Part shown: piece after piece, positions 1 to 8,729 of the stretch
Numbering within the stretch: position 1 is the first letter of the stretch
How the letters are laid out: each line of letters opens with the position of its first letter
NCBI RefSeq assembly: GCF_013178945.1
Contig: NZ_JABFDM010000007.1
Location: forward strand, 62,001-126,000
Direction of reading: 5' to 3'
Length of the DNA: 64,000 nt
Source of the DNA: Bradyrhizobium aeschynomenes
Lineage (GTDB): Bacteria > Pseudomonadota > Alphaproteobacteria > Rhizobiales > Xanthobacteraceae
Program-made: the position numbers and the translations under genes
The notes under the pieces: generated by a model
Database searches by the model: none
Told to the model about the DNA's origin: nothing
Seen by the model: the letters and a program-made list of their open reading frames with translations, nothing else

Positions 1-702
1 CGGCTGGAACTGCGCGCTGCCATGGTCCAGCGGCTCGTCCGACAGCGCGACGATCAGCCGCGAAATGTCCGGCACCGGGTTGGAGGCGCGGTGCGGATAG
101 GCGACATGGCCCTGCTTGCCCTCGACGATCAGCGTGCCGGACTGCGAGCCGCGGCGGCCGATCTTGATGCAGTCGCCCATCACTTCCTGGTTGGACGGCT
201 CACCCAGCACGCAATGGTCGAACTTTTCGCCGCGCTCGGCCGCCCATTGCAGCAGCTTGATGGTGCCGTTGATCGAGACGTCCTCCTCGTCGCCGGTGAT
301 GAGGAACGAAATCGAGCCCTTCGGCTTGCCGCCGTGATCACGCAGATAGGCGAGCGCAGCCGCCACGCTGCAGGCAATGCCGCCCTTCATGTCCACGGCG
401 CCGCGGCCGTAGATGTAGCCGTCCTTCACCTCGCCGGAGAATGCGCCAAGGCTCCATGCCGCCTCATCGCCAGGCGGCACCACGTCGGTATGGCCGGCAA
501 AGGTGATGTGCGGGCCCTCGGTGCCGATGCGGGCGTAGAGGTTGTCGATGTCGGCGGTGCCGGCTTCCGAAAAAGTGACCCGATGGGTCGTGAAGCCCGC
601 GTCCTTCAGCAGGGCTTCGAGCACGCCGAGGGCGCCGGCGTCGGCCGGGGTCACGGAGGGGCAGCGGATCAGGTCGCGGGTGATGGTGAGGGCATCGGTC
701 AT
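1..702 (-). CDS. dapE: Succinyl-diaminopimelate desuccinylase DapE (3' end cut by window edge)
   Basis: Zn-dependent M20 amidohydrolase that hydrolyses N-succinyl-LL-2,6-diaminopimelate to LL-diaminopimelate and succinate in the lysine/peptidoglycan pathway. The reading frame runs off base 1, so about 234 N-terminal residues are seen out of roughly 380. Visible motifs are FAGHTDVVPPGD (metal-binding His and Asp), GRGAVDMKGG (bridging Asp), and TGDEEDVSINGT, which carries the catalytic Glu pair. The start is the ATG at 702, which overlaps the upstream DUF805 stop as ATGA, so the two are probably translationally coupled. dapD lies two genes upstream on the same strand, which supports the assignment. 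Confidence 0.95.
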   Translation of the reverse strand, partial: MTDALTITRDLIRCPSVTPADAGALGVLEALLKDAGFTTHRVTFSEAGTADIDNLYARIGTEGPHITFAGHTDVVPPGDEAAWSLGAFSGEVKDGYIYGRGAVDMKGGIACSVAAALAYLRDHGGKPKGSISFLITGDEEDVSINGTIKLLQWAAERGEKFDHCVLGEPSNQEVMGDCIKIGRRGSQSGTLIVEGKQGHVAYPHRASNPVPDISRLIVALSDEPLDHGSAQFQP

Positions 703-1370
703 GCCCTCCGCTTATCATGCTCGTTTGGCGGCGGGCTAGTGCTGCCGATTGACGCTTCCGCCAGCGGCGGGCTGGCGATCTGCGGGGTGAATTCCAGCTC
801 CTGGTGCTGATCCCATCCTGCGCGCGGCGGGCCGGAGCGTTGGCCGCCAGGGCGGGTCTTCGGCAACGGGTTCGGTCCGAAGCGGTTGGTCCAGGGGTCA
901 CCGGCCAGGCAGTACAATTCGATGAAGCCCCACAGCGAGAGCAGCGCGGCGATCGCTCCAAGGATCATCGGCAGGACAGTGCCCGGCAGGCGGTCGGCGA
1001 ATTGGTCGACGAGGCCCGGAACGACGAACATCGGCACCGTCCACCAACCGCTCTTGTCGCGGTCATGCAGGCGCTTGACCGCGCCCGCGGCGAAGACCCA
1101 GGCGAACACGGGGGTGAGAACGACATGGACCGCCGACCGCACGACATCGGCGCGCGCCAAGCCGCGATAGGTGTCGGGGTCGAGGACCGCAAAAATGCTC
1201 GTCAGATTGAGGCTGGCGGCAGCAGGGCCGCCCAGCAGCTTGCTGACGCCGGCCATCAGCGCGGCGGCGAGCAACATCCAGCCGAAGATCACCAGCAGCG
1301 ACAGCCAGAGCTTGGCGCGGTTGATCCGGCCGTCGAAGCGGAACAGAAACCAGGTCCAATCCATGGGCAA
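699..1370 (-). CDS. DUF805 family membrane protein
   Basis: A 223-residue inner-membrane protein of unknown function. The N-terminus MDWTWFLFRFDGRINRAKLW is the typical DUF805 opening. About four hydrophobic segments follow (roughly residues 20-45, 75-100, 110-130 and 135-155), including the family-like VKRLHDRDKSGWW signature. The C-terminal 50 residues are polar and proline-rich and probably cytoplasmic. A second ATG two codons in (MDWTW) is an equally good start. It sits between dapD and dapE with a 4-bp overlap into dapE. This suggests co-transcription but no direct role in lysine synthesis. Confidence 0.85.
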   Translation of the reverse strand: MPMDWTWFLFRFDGRINRAKLWLSLLVIFGWMLLAAALMAGVSKLLGGPAAASLNLTSIFAVLDPDTYRGLARADVVRSAVHVVLTPVFAWVFAAGAVKRLHDRDKSGWWTVPMFVVPGLVDQFADRLPGTVLPMILGAIAALLSLWGFIELYCLAGDPWTNRFGPNPLPKTRPGGQRSGPPRAGWDQHQELEFTPQIASPPLAEASIGSTSPPPNEHDKRRA

Positions 1371-1428
1371 TCTCCGGACGGCGCGGCCGGTCCGGAGATT
1401 CGTCGCTGCGGTTGCAGCCGTGGTTCGA

Positions 1429-2274
1429 TCAGTCGCGCAGCAGCTCGTTGATCGACGTCTTCGAGCGGGTACGCTCGTCGACGCGCTTGACGATGACGGC
1501 GCAGGCGGTGGAGGGGCCGATCTGGCCGTTCTTCATCGGCTTGCCCGGCAGTGCGCCCGGCACCACCACCGCGTATTCCGGCACCTCGCCGACGAAGGTC
1601 TCGCCGGTCTCGCGGTCGACGATCTTGGTCGAGGCGCCCAGGAACACGCCCATCGCCAGCACCGCGCCCTTGCGCACGATGACGCCCTCGGCGACCTCCG
1701 AACGCGCGCCGATGAAGCAGTCATCCTCGACGATCACGGGGCCGGCCTGCAGCGGCTCCAGCACGCCGCCGATGCCGACGCCGCCGGAGATGTGCACGCG
1801 CTTGCCGATCTGGGCGCAGGAGCCGACCGTCGACCAGGTGTCGACCATGGTCGCCTCATCGACATAGGCGCCGAGATTGACGAAGGACGGCATCAGCACG
1901 ACGTTCTTGGCGATGAAGGCCGAGCGGCGCACGATCGCGCCGGGCACGGCGCGGAAGCCGGCATCGCGAAAACGGTTCTCGCCCCAGCCCTCGAACTTCG
2001 ACGGCACCTTGTCCCACCACGACGCCTGGCCGGGGCCGCCGGGGATCACGCTCATGTCGTTGAGGCGGAACGACAGCAGCACGGCCTTCTTCAGCCACTG
2101 GTTGACGCTCCACTTCCCGTCCGAACCACGCTCGGCGACTCGCGCCTCGCCCTTGTCGAGCAGCTCCAGCGCGCTCTCCACGGCGTCGCGGACCTCGCCC
2201 TTGGTCGAGGTCGAGACGCCGTCGCGGGCATCGAAGGCGCTGTTGATGGTGGATTCCAGGGCGGACAGTGACAT
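1429..2274 (-). CDS. dapD: Tetrahydrodipicolinate N-succinyltransferase DapD
   Basis: Transfers succinyl from succinyl-CoA to 2,3,4,5-tetrahydrodipicolinate, the step before the aminotransferase and DapE in the succinylase branch of lysine/DAP biosynthesis. At 281 residues it is the normal family length. An alpha-helical N-terminal domain with the usual motif GKWSVNQWLKKAVLLSFRL is followed by a left-handed beta-helix of hexapeptide repeats (for example VNLGAYVDEATMVDTWSTVG and GGVGIGGVLEPLQAGPVIVE). It is the first gene of dapD-DUF805-dapE. The 5' side has a REP-rich spacer rather than another gene, so a promoter for this group probably lies between 2275 and 2385. Confidence 0.96.
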   Translation of the reverse strand: MSLSALESTINSAFDARDGVSTSTKGEVRDAVESALELLDKGEARVAERGSDGKWSVNQWLKKAVLLSFRLNDMSVIPGGPGQASWWDKVPSKFEGWGENRFRDAGFRAVPGAIVRRSAFIAKNVVLMPSFVNLGAYVDEATMVDTWSTVGSCAQIGKRVHISGGVGIGGVLEPLQAGPVIVEDDCFIGARSEVAEGVIVRKGAVLAMGVFLGASTKIVDRETGETFVGEVPEYAVVVPGALPGKPMKNGQIGPSTACAVIVKRVDERTRSKTSINELLRD

Positions 2275-2385
2275 CGATCGATCCTCGCTTGGTCCCGGGC
2301 GGGTCGCCTGGGTCGGTCATGTACGAGCAGGGTGGGGCAGGCCGGCTTTTTCGGAGTTTGGGGCAGGCGAGTCAAGTTCACTCCG

Positions 2386-2565
2386 CCGTCGTCCCGGACA
2401 AGCGGAGCGCCACGCTGTCCGCTCATGCGAAGGCTCTCTCGCGCGAGCGCCGATCCGGGACCCATAACCACAGGGAGATGTGATGGGCACATCCTGAGCC
2501 ACTTGCGTGCCTCACTCATCCGCCTGTGGTTATGGGTCCCGGGTCAAGCCCGGGACGACACCGAG
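2386..2565. repeat. REP-like palindromic repeat cluster A
   Basis: Two REP-like units face each other. GGGACCCATAACCACAGGG near 2457-2475 is mirrored by CCTGTGGTTATGGGTCCC near 2523-2540, and the right arm continues as GGTCAAGCCCGGGACGAC. The left arm begins GTCGTCCCGGACAAGCGG. It lies in the spacer between dapD and the HAD gene. No protein-coding gene is convincing here. Confidence 0.8.
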
Positions 2566-2633
2566 TTTGGCGGACCGCCGTCGCAACTCATGACCGGCCA
2601 GCCGGCCGCTTGTCCGGGACGACGCGAAGCTGG

Positions 2634-3329
2634 CTACGCGGAGACAAGCCGCTGCAAGAACCCGGTCAAATCGTCCGTGACGTGATCGACATGCGGATCG
2701 TCGCGCCCCGCCAGCTCCCAATCCTCGCGCACCACCTCCTTGGTGCCGTCGGGCACCACCAGCACCGTGGTCATGCCGAGGTCGTGCGGCACGACCAGAT
2801 TGCGCGCGAGGTCCTCGAACATCGCGGCACGCGTCGGATCGACATCGTGCAGCCCCAGGAATTTGTCATAAGTTTCGCGCGCCGGCTTCGGCGTCAACTC
2901 GGCAGCCTTGATGTCGAATACGCCGTGGAAATGATCGGCGATGCCGAGCCGCGCCAGCACGGCGTCGACATGGTCGACCGAGCCGTTGGTCAGGATCAGC
3001 TTGCGTCCCGGCAACTGCTCGATCGCAGCCCCCATCGCCGGGTTCGCCTCCAGCGGCGAATGGTCGATCTTGTGCACGTAGGCCAGGAAGTCGTCGGCGT
3101 GCACGCCATGTTCGGTCATCATGCCGCGCATCGTTGTGCCGTAACGGCGGTAGTAGTCCTTTTGAATCCGGCGTGCCTCGTCCGCATCGACCTTGAGCCA
3201 GTTGGACACGAACTCGCCGATCCGCGCATCCACCTGCTGCCACAGATTGACGTGATGCGGATACAGCGTGTTGTCGAGATCGAACACCCAGGTGTCGACG
3301 TGATCGAAGGCGCGGGGGGATTTTGTCAT
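2634..3329 (-). CDS. HAD-family pyrimidine 5'-nucleotidase-like phosphatase
   Basis: A 231-residue HAD-superfamily phosphohydrolase resembling the SDT1/PHM8-type pyrimidine 5'-nucleotidases. These dephosphorylate nucleoside monophosphates or related small phosphates. Motif I is VFDLDNTLYP (Asp17 nucleophile, Asp19 acid/base), motif II is ILTNGS near residue 113, motif III is the Lys of TPKPARETY, and motif IV lies in MFEDLARNL. An alpha-helical cap occupies the region between motifs I and II. It stands alone between two REP clusters. The substrate cannot be decided from sequence. Confidence 0.85.
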   Translation of the reverse strand: MTKSPRAFDHVDTWVFDLDNTLYPHHVNLWQQVDARIGEFVSNWLKVDADEARRIQKDYYRRYGTTMRGMMTEHGVHADDFLAYVHKIDHSPLEANPAMGAAIEQLPGRKLILTNGSVDHVDAVLARLGIADHFHGVFDIKAAELTPKPARETYDKFLGLHDVDPTRAAMFEDLARNLVVPHDLGMTTVLVVPDGTKEVVREDWELAGRDDPHVDHVTDDLTGFLQRLVSA

Positions 3330-3370
3330 TGTTGCCTCGATCGGTTTTGCCCGGCTGGCGCATCATATTC

Positions 3371-3492
3371 CGTCGTCGTCCCGGCGAACGCCGGGACCCA
3401 TACCGCGGAATCTATCTTGAGGCACGATGGCTCACGCCGGCGGCCCACATTACGGCCGGTGGTTATGGATCCCGGCGTTCGCCGGGATGACG
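3371..3492. repeat. REP-like palindromic repeat cluster B
   Basis: The inverted pair GTCCCGGCGAACGCCGGGAC (near 3378) and ATCCCGGCGTTCGCCGGGAT (near 3469) is separated by about 70 bases that include TGGTTATGG. Each arm is also a palindrome by itself. It lies between the DUF1036 gene and the HAD gene and could act as a transcript stabiliser or attenuator. Confidence 0.8.
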
Positions 3493-3534
3493 GCTGAGTT
3501 TTTGGCGGCGTTGCGGGCAACATCGACGAGCCCA

Positions 3535-4686
3535 TCACGGCAGCGCAAAGCGCAGCGTCTTGCCGCTGCGGGTGATGTCGACGGCGGTGAAGCCGGTCGC
3601 GGTGAAGCCGCGGCTCGGGCAGTCGCCTTGCTCCGACGTCTCGAACTTGTTCTCGCGGGTGCAGAGCTGCACCAGGCCGCCCCAGTTCAGCGGCTTGTTC
3701 TTCAGCTTGATGGTGCGGTTCTCGTCGTCGACCGCTTCGGCGAAGCTGTAGACCTTCTTCGGCTGACCCGTGATGTCCGGATGCAGGCACTTGCCGGCAT
3801 CGATGCGGTACCAGCCGCGGCTGACCACCGTGCGACCGTCATCCGTGCCGACCGCCGCCATCACCTTGTGAGGCGTGTCGTTGCACCAGGTCAACCCGGT
3901 CGGCGAGGGCGTCTGCACGGCCTCTACCATGGTTGCGAAAAAACTCGGCTGCGACACGACGTCGGACGACAGGCCTCGGCTCTTTAGAAACGCGGCGAGC
4001 GCAGCCTGCGTCTTCGGCCCGTCGACGCCGTCGATCGGCGAGGCGTCGTAGCCGGCAATGCCGAGCAGCCGCTGGATGCCGGCGAGCCGGGCCTGCTCGT
4101 CGTCATACTCCGCGCTCTCGGCGAGATAGGCAATCAGTGTGCCGTCATCGGTCTTGGTCGGCGTCACCTGCGTGAACGCCGCCGGCGTCTGTCCCGTGCG
4201 GCACTGCCGGGCGGCAGCGATGACGAAATTGTCGGATGCCACGCACAGCTGGTCATTGCCGTTCGCGGCGAGCGGCGAGGCGCCATACAGGCTGAGCGCG
4301 CGGGCATGAAGGAGGATGCGGTCTGCCGTGAGCGTGCCCTGCAACACCACGCGGCAGGTTGCCGGATCGAGCCGGAACCAGCCGCGCGTCGCGGTCGCCG
4401 CCTTCTCGTCGATGCCGATCGCGGCCTCGACGACGTAGCTCATGCGGTTGCAGAGCTTGAGGTCGGCGCGGGCGGGGGACGATGCGGCGAGAAGCGGAAG
4501 AAGGAGGGCAGCCAAGGCGAGCACGACGCGGGCCGGGACGGACTTCGCTCGTCCACATCTCTCTCCGCCGTCATGGCCGGGCCTGTCCCGGCCATCCAAG
4601 TTGTTGCCCCCACCGGAAAGAGCGCCGTGGATGCCCGGGTCGAGCCCGGGCATGACGAGAGATGGCTGTGTGGCGGACGTGTCCAT
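3535..4686 (-). CDS. DUF1036 domain secreted protein (start uncertain)
   Basis: An exported protein with two DUF1036 domains (about 100 residues each, openings such as LKLCNRMSYVVEAAIG and LTWCNDTPHKVMAAVG). A short peptidoglycan-binding-1-like segment (IDGVDGPKTQAALAAFLKSRGL) lies between them. A signal peptide-like stretch (ALAALLLPLLAASSPARA) sits about 60 codons from the ATG at 4686. That ATG overlaps the argB stop as ATGA, but the first 45 or so codons read through REP repeat C (MPGLDPGIHG). The true start may therefore be a GTG near 4522-4536. Function unknown; probably periplasmic. Confidence 0.75.
   Translation of the reverse strand: MDTSATQPSLVMPGLDPGIHGALSGGGNNLDGRDRPGHDGGERCGRAKSVPARVVLALAALLLPLLAASSPARADLKLCNRMSYVVEAAIGIDEKAATATRGWFRLDPATCRVVLQGTLTADRILLHARALSLYGASPLAANGNDQLCVASDNFVIAAARQCRTGQTPAAFTQVTPTKTDDGTLIAYLAESAEYDDEQARLAGIQRLLGIAGYDASPIDGVDGPKTQAALAAFLKSRGLSSDVVSQPSFFATMVEAVQTPSPTGLTWCNDTPHKVMAAVGTDDGRTVVSRGWYRIDAGKCLHPDITGQPKKVYSFAEAVDDENRTIKLKNKPLNWGGLVQLCTRENKFETSEQGDCPSRGFTATGFTAVDITRSGKTLRFALP
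4569..4659. repeat. REP-like palindromic repeat C
   Basis: TCATGGCCGGGCCTGTCCCGGCCATCC is followed, after about 30 bases, by GGATGCCCGGGTCGAGCCCGGGCATGACGA. These are two facing palindromic units of the same family as the other REP clusters. The element lies inside the possible 5' coding end of the DUF1036 gene. Confidence 0.8.
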
Positions 4687-5582
4687 CACTTGTGGATCAG
4701 CGTGCCCGTGCCCTGGTTGGTGAACAGCTCGAGCAGCACGGCATGCTGCACCTTGCCGTCGAGGATCACGACGCCCTGGACGCCCTGCTCGAGCGCGTAG
4801 ATGCAGGTCTCGACCTTCGGGATCATGCCGCCCGAAATGGTGCCGTCGGCGATCAGCTTGCGCGCGTCCTTCACCGACAATTCCGGAATCAGCTTCTTCG
4901 ACTTGTCGAGCACGCCGGGCACGTCGGTGAGCAGCAGCAGCCGCTTGGCCTTGAGCGCACCGGCGACCGCGCCGGCGAAGGTGTCGGCGTTGACGTTGAA
5001 CGTCTGGCCGTCCTTCGAGGTCGCGAGCGGCGCGAGGATCGGGATCAGCTCGTAGCCGATCAGCTGGTTGAGAAGCGTGAGATCGACCTTGTCGGGTTCG
5101 CCGACAAAGCCGAGATCGACCACCTTCTCGATATGGCTGTCGGGATCGACCATGGTACGGGTCGCCTTGACGGCGCGCACCATGTTGCCGTCCTTGCCGC
5201 ACAGGCCGACGGCCTTGCCGCCGGCTTCATTGATATAGCCGACCAGCTGCTTGTTGATCGAGCCTGCCAGCACCATCTCGACGATCTCGATGGTCGCGGC
5301 GTCGGTAATGCGCAGCCCCGCGGCGAATTCGGAGACGATGCCGAGCCGCTTGAGCATGGTCGCGATTTGCGGTCCGCCGCCATGCACCACCACCGGGTTG
5401 ATCGCGGTCTGCTCGAGCAGCACGATGTCGCGTGCGAAGGCCTTTGCGGTGTCCTCGTCCCCCATGGCATGGCCGCCATATTTGATGACGATGGTTTCGT
5501 CGTCATACTCCTGCATGTGCGGGAGGGCTTCGGACAGGATGCGGGCTTGATCGAGCGGGCTGATGGTGGTCGCGTCGGCCAT
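4686..5582 (-). CDS. argB: Acetylglutamate kinase ArgB
   Basis: Phosphorylates N-acetyl-L-glutamate with ATP, the second step of arginine biosynthesis; usually the feedback-controlled enzyme in bacteria with the cyclic pathway. It has 298 residues, the normal length. Motifs are VIKYGGHAMG (nucleotide-binding Lys and Gly-rich loop), VVHGGGPQI (substrate-binding loop), and LLLLTDVPGVLDKS with ISGGMIPKVETC (ATP-binding). It follows the DUF423 gene with a gap of about 75 bp and overlaps the DUF1036 ATG by ATGA. Confidence 0.97.
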   Translation of the reverse strand: MADATTISPLDQARILSEALPHMQEYDDETIVIKYGGHAMGDEDTAKAFARDIVLLEQTAINPVVVHGGGPQIATMLKRLGIVSEFAAGLRITDAATIEIVEMVLAGSINKQLVGYINEAGGKAVGLCGKDGNMVRAVKATRTMVDPDSHIEKVVDLGFVGEPDKVDLTLLNQLIGYELIPILAPLATSKDGQTFNVNADTFAGAVAGALKAKRLLLLTDVPGVLDKSKKLIPELSVKDARKLIADGTISGGMIPKVETCIYALEQGVQGVVILDGKVQHAVLLELFTNQGTGTLIHK

Positions 5583-5656
5583 GTCGGGGGGATCTCGGCT
5601 ATCGGGGCGTCGCGCGCGGTTCTATCCGATTGCCGGGCGCGGCGCAAAGCGCCGGA

Positions 5657-6028
5657 TCAGCCGCGCCGAGGCCACAGCGCCGCGAGGGCGAGCACCAGCC
5701 ATCCGCCGATCAGGAGCATGCCGCCGGTCGGCGCGGCGAACGGAAACAGCCGGTCGCCGGCGAACTGCCGCATCATGAGATCGCCGGAGAACAGCGCGGG
5801 ACCCAGCACCATGCCGAGCGCGGCGACGAGTCCGATGCGCCGATGAACGACGCCGCGCTCGGCCAGGGTAACCGCGCCGAGCAGAGCGCAGGCGTGGAAC
5901 AGCAGCATGGTCGATGCGGTCGCGAGCCGCGATGCATCGGCATCGTGCGCCGCCTTGGCGGCCAGCGCCACGCCGGCGGCCCCCATCAGCCCGGCGAGCG
6001 CGATCAGCAGCCGCCACAGCTTCGTCAT
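5657..6028 (-). CDS. DUF423 family small membrane protein
   Basis: A 123-residue inner-membrane protein starting MTKLWRLLIALAGLMGA. Four hydrophobic helices are visible (about residues 5-25, 37-55, 65-82 and 98-118). The GALAA-like first helix and the central AERGVVHRRIG loop fit DUF423 (YwdK-like) proteins, which have no known function. Its ATG at 6028 overlaps the engB stop as ATGA, indicating translational coupling with engB. Confidence 0.85.
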   Translation of the reverse strand: MTKLWRLLIALAGLMGAAGVALAAKAAHDADASRLATASTMLLFHACALLGAVTLAERGVVHRRIGLVAALGMVLGPALFSGDLMMRQFAGDRLFPFAAPTGGMLLIGGWLVLALAALWPRRG

Positions 6029-6684
6029 GCGCCGCGTTCCTCCAGCAGCCGCACCATCGCGGCGCGCAGCTCCGGCATGCCGGTGCCCGAGCGGGACGAC
6101 GTGGCCAGCACCTGCGGGAATGCCGCCGGATGCTTGGCAAGCGCAGCTTCGGTCTCGGCGATGCGGGTCGTGAGCTCGGCCGGCTTGATCTGGTCGGCCT
6201 TGGTCAGCACCAGCTGATAGCTGACCGCGGATCGGTCGAGCGTCTTGAGGATGTCCTGGTCGACCTCCTTCAGCCCGTGGCGGGCATCGATCAGCACATA
6301 AACGCGGGCGAGCGAGGCGCGTCCGAGCAGGAATTTGTGGATCAGCTCGGTCCAGGATGCGACCTTGGTCTTGGCCGCAGCAGCATAGCCATAGCCGGGC
6401 ATGTCGACGAGGCGCAGCGGCGCATAGTCGGGTCCCTCGAAGAAGATCAGCTCCTGGGTGCGGCCCGGCGTGTGCGAGGTGCGCGCCAGCGCATTCTGGC
6501 CGGTCAGCGCGTTGATCAGGCTGGACTTGCCGACATTGGAGCGGCCGGCAAAGGCGACCTCGATCGCCCCCATCGGCGGCAAGCTCTCGATCGACGGCGA
6601 GGCGTGCGTGAAGCGCCACGCCTGCGCAAACAGCTTGCGGCCCTTTTCGATCAGGCGCTCGTCGGTGTCGCCAGTGGTGCTCAT
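6025..6684 (-). CDS. engB: Ribosome biogenesis GTPase EngB (YihA/YsxC)
   Basis: An essential-type P-loop GTPase that helps assemble the large ribosomal subunit. G1 is AGRSNVGKSS, G3 is VDMPGYGYA, G4 is LTKADQ, and a final SSRSGTG fits G5. An ATG-ATG pair occurs at 6687 and 6684. The AGGG upstream is better spaced for 6684, giving 219 residues. A longer frame starting at 6741 would translate REP repeat D (MPRDEPGHDGE) and is rejected. It is downstream of yidC, as in many alphaproteobacteria. Confidence 0.95.
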   Translation of the reverse strand: MSTTGDTDERLIEKGRKLFAQAWRFTHASPSIESLPPMGAIEVAFAGRSNVGKSSLINALTGQNALARTSHTPGRTQELIFFEGPDYAPLRLVDMPGYGYAAAAKTKVASWTELIHKFLLGRASLARVYVLIDARHGLKEVDQDILKTLDRSAVSYQLVLTKADQIKPAELTTRIAETEAALAKHPAAFPQVLATSSRSGTGMPELRAAMVRLLEERGA

Positions 6685-6700
6685 CATGGCCCTCGTCTCT

Positions 6701-6788
6701 CCGTCATGCCCGGGCTCGTCCCGGGGCATCCACGTCGTCATTGCCGACCCTCAAGACGTGGATGGCCGGGACAAGCCCGGCCATGACG
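6701..6788. repeat. REP-like palindromic repeat D
   Basis: CCGTCATGCCCGGGCTCGTCCCGGGGCATCC and GGATGGCCGGGACAAGCCCGGCCATGACG face each other. Each arm is palindromic, and the core carries a second inverted pair, CCACGTC...GACGTGG. It occupies the yidC-engB spacer. Confidence 0.8.
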
Positions 6789-6838
6789 CAGGATTTTTCG
6801 TAGTTTCGGCGGCTCGACGTTTCACGCCGCCTTACTCG

Positions 6839-8707
6839 TCACGCCGCTTTTTTCTTGAAGGTGCCGCGGATGTTGTCGAACAGCTCCACCTTCACGCCGT
6901 TGCGGCGCATGATGAAGCCCTGCTGCAGCACCGACAGCGTGTTGTTCCAGGCCCAGTAGATCACGAGACCGGCCGGGAAGCCCGCGAGCATGAAGGTGAA
7001 GATCAGCGGCATCCAGTTGAAGATCATCGCCTGGGTCGGATCCGGCGGCGTCGGGTTCAGCTTCATCTGGAACCACATCGTGATACCCATGATGATCGGC
7101 CAGATGCCGAGCGCGAGGTAGTGGCCGAACAGCGGCAGCTGCGTCGGATCGAACGGGATCAGGCCGAACAGCGTGAACAGGTTGGTCGGATCCGGCGCAG
7201 AGAGGTCCTTGATCCAGCCGTAGAAGGGCGCGTGCCGCATCTCGATGGTGACGAACAGCACCTTGTAGAGCGAGAAGAACACCGGGATCTGCAGCACGAC
7301 CGGAAGACAGCCGGCGACCGGGTTGATCTTCTCCTTCTTGTAGATCTCCATCATCTCCTGCTGCTGCTTCATCCGGTCGTCCGGATAGCGCTCCTTGAGC
7401 GCCTGCAGTTGCGGCTGGATCGCCTTCATCTTGGCCATCGAGGCGTAGGACTTGTTGGCCAGCGGGAAGAACAGGAGCTTCACCAGCACCGTCACCAGCA
7501 GGATCGAGATGCCGAAATTGCCGAAGAAGCGGAAGAAGAAGTCGAGCGCCAGGAACATCGGCTTGGTCAGGAAGTAGAACCAGCCCCAGTCGATCAAGAG
7601 ATCGAAATGGTTGAGCCCAAGCTTCTGGTTGTAGCCGCCGAGGCCGCCGAGCGGGAAGTTGATGCCGACGACGCCGGCCTCCTTGGCGCCGGCGAACAGC
7701 CGGGTCGAGACGGATGCCGAGCCGCCGGCCGGCACCGTCTGCGGGTTCTCGACATAGTCGGTCTGGTAGCGATGCTGGTTGTCGACCAGCTTCGACGAAT
7801 AGTTCGCCTGCAGCCGCGCATCCGTCATCGGCAGCAGCGCCGTCGCCCAATATTTGTCGGTGATGCCGAGCCAGCCATTGGTGACGTCGAACTTCGCGGC
7901 CTTGTCCTCGTCGATCTTCTTGTAGGTGTATTCCTGCAGGCCCTTCTCGCCGAGGTAGCCGATCAGGCCTTCATGCAGGATGTAGTAGCCCGACACGTGC
8001 GGCGTGCCGTGGCGGGAGATCAGGCCGTACGGATACAGCGTCACCGGCGCGTTGCCGGCGTTGGTGACGTCGTCCTTGATCGTGAAGAGATAGTGATCGT
8101 CGACGGAGATGGTGCGCTGGAAGGTCAGGCCGTCGCTATTGGTGGTGGTCAGCTTGACCGGCGTTGACGGCGTCAGCGCGTTGGAGCCGTCCTGCTGCCA
8201 GACCGTGTTCTGGTCGGGCACCTGGACCTTGGCGCCGGCGGCGTTGACCCAGCCGAATTCGGCGTAATAGGGCTCGGCGGTGCTGGACGGCGAGAACAGC
8301 ACGATGGCCGGCGACTTCGGATCGACCGTCTCGCGATACTGCACGAAGGCCAGATCGTCGATGCGCGCGCCCTTGAGCGAGATGCTGCCGGTGAGCCGTG
8401 GCGTGTCGATCTTGACGCGGGGCGTGGCGGCGATCGCAGTCTCGCGCGGCATCACGCCGCTGGCGCCGGGTGCTGCGCCGCCCGGTGCGCTCGGGCTGCC
8501 CGACGCCGCCGCTCCCGGCTGTGGGGTGGCAGACGGCGCGGTGCTGTCGGACTGCGCGGCCGGTGCCTGCTTCTTGGCAAGCTCGGCCTGCATCTGCGCG
8601 CGCTGCCGCTCCTTCTCCATCTGCGGGCCATTGTAGAAGACCTGCCAGAGGATCAGCACGAGGCCGGACAGGATGACGGCGAGGATGGTGTTGCGATTGT
8701 CGGTCAT
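6839..8707 (-). CDS. yidC: Membrane protein insertase YidC
   Basis: A 622-residue inner-membrane insertase that integrates and folds membrane proteins, alone or with SecYEG. The N-terminal signal anchor (TILAVILSGLVLILWQVFYN) is followed by a low-complexity Ala/Pro/Ser linker (about 35-95). A large periplasmic beta domain runs to about residue 355, followed by the conserved five-helix core (FFRFFGNFGISILLVTVLVK, PVAGCLPVVLQIPVFFSLYK, FTFMLAGFPAGLVIYWAWNN). The short basic tail GTFKKKAA is typical of alphaproteobacteria. It sits 22 bp after rnpA in the conserved rpmH-rnpA-yidC order. Confidence 0.97.
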   Translation of the reverse strand: MTDNRNTILAVILSGLVLILWQVFYNGPQMEKERQRAQMQAELAKKQAPAAQSDSTAPSATPQPGAAASGSPSAPGGAAPGASGVMPRETAIAATPRVKIDTPRLTGSISLKGARIDDLAFVQYRETVDPKSPAIVLFSPSSTAEPYYAEFGWVNAAGAKVQVPDQNTVWQQDGSNALTPSTPVKLTTTNSDGLTFQRTISVDDHYLFTIKDDVTNAGNAPVTLYPYGLISRHGTPHVSGYYILHEGLIGYLGEKGLQEYTYKKIDEDKAAKFDVTNGWLGITDKYWATALLPMTDARLQANYSSKLVDNQHRYQTDYVENPQTVPAGGSASVSTRLFAGAKEAGVVGINFPLGGLGGYNQKLGLNHFDLLIDWGWFYFLTKPMFLALDFFFRFFGNFGISILLVTVLVKLLFFPLANKSYASMAKMKAIQPQLQALKERYPDDRMKQQQEMMEIYKKEKINPVAGCLPVVLQIPVFFSLYKVLFVTIEMRHAPFYGWIKDLSAPDPTNLFTLFGLIPFDPTQLPLFGHYLALGIWPIIMGITMWFQMKLNPTPPDPTQAMIFNWMPLIFTFMLAGFPAGLVIYWAWNNTLSVLQQGFIMRRNGVKVELFDNIRGTFKKKAA

Positions 8708-8729
8708 CGTTTTCTTATCGTCTCGTCAT

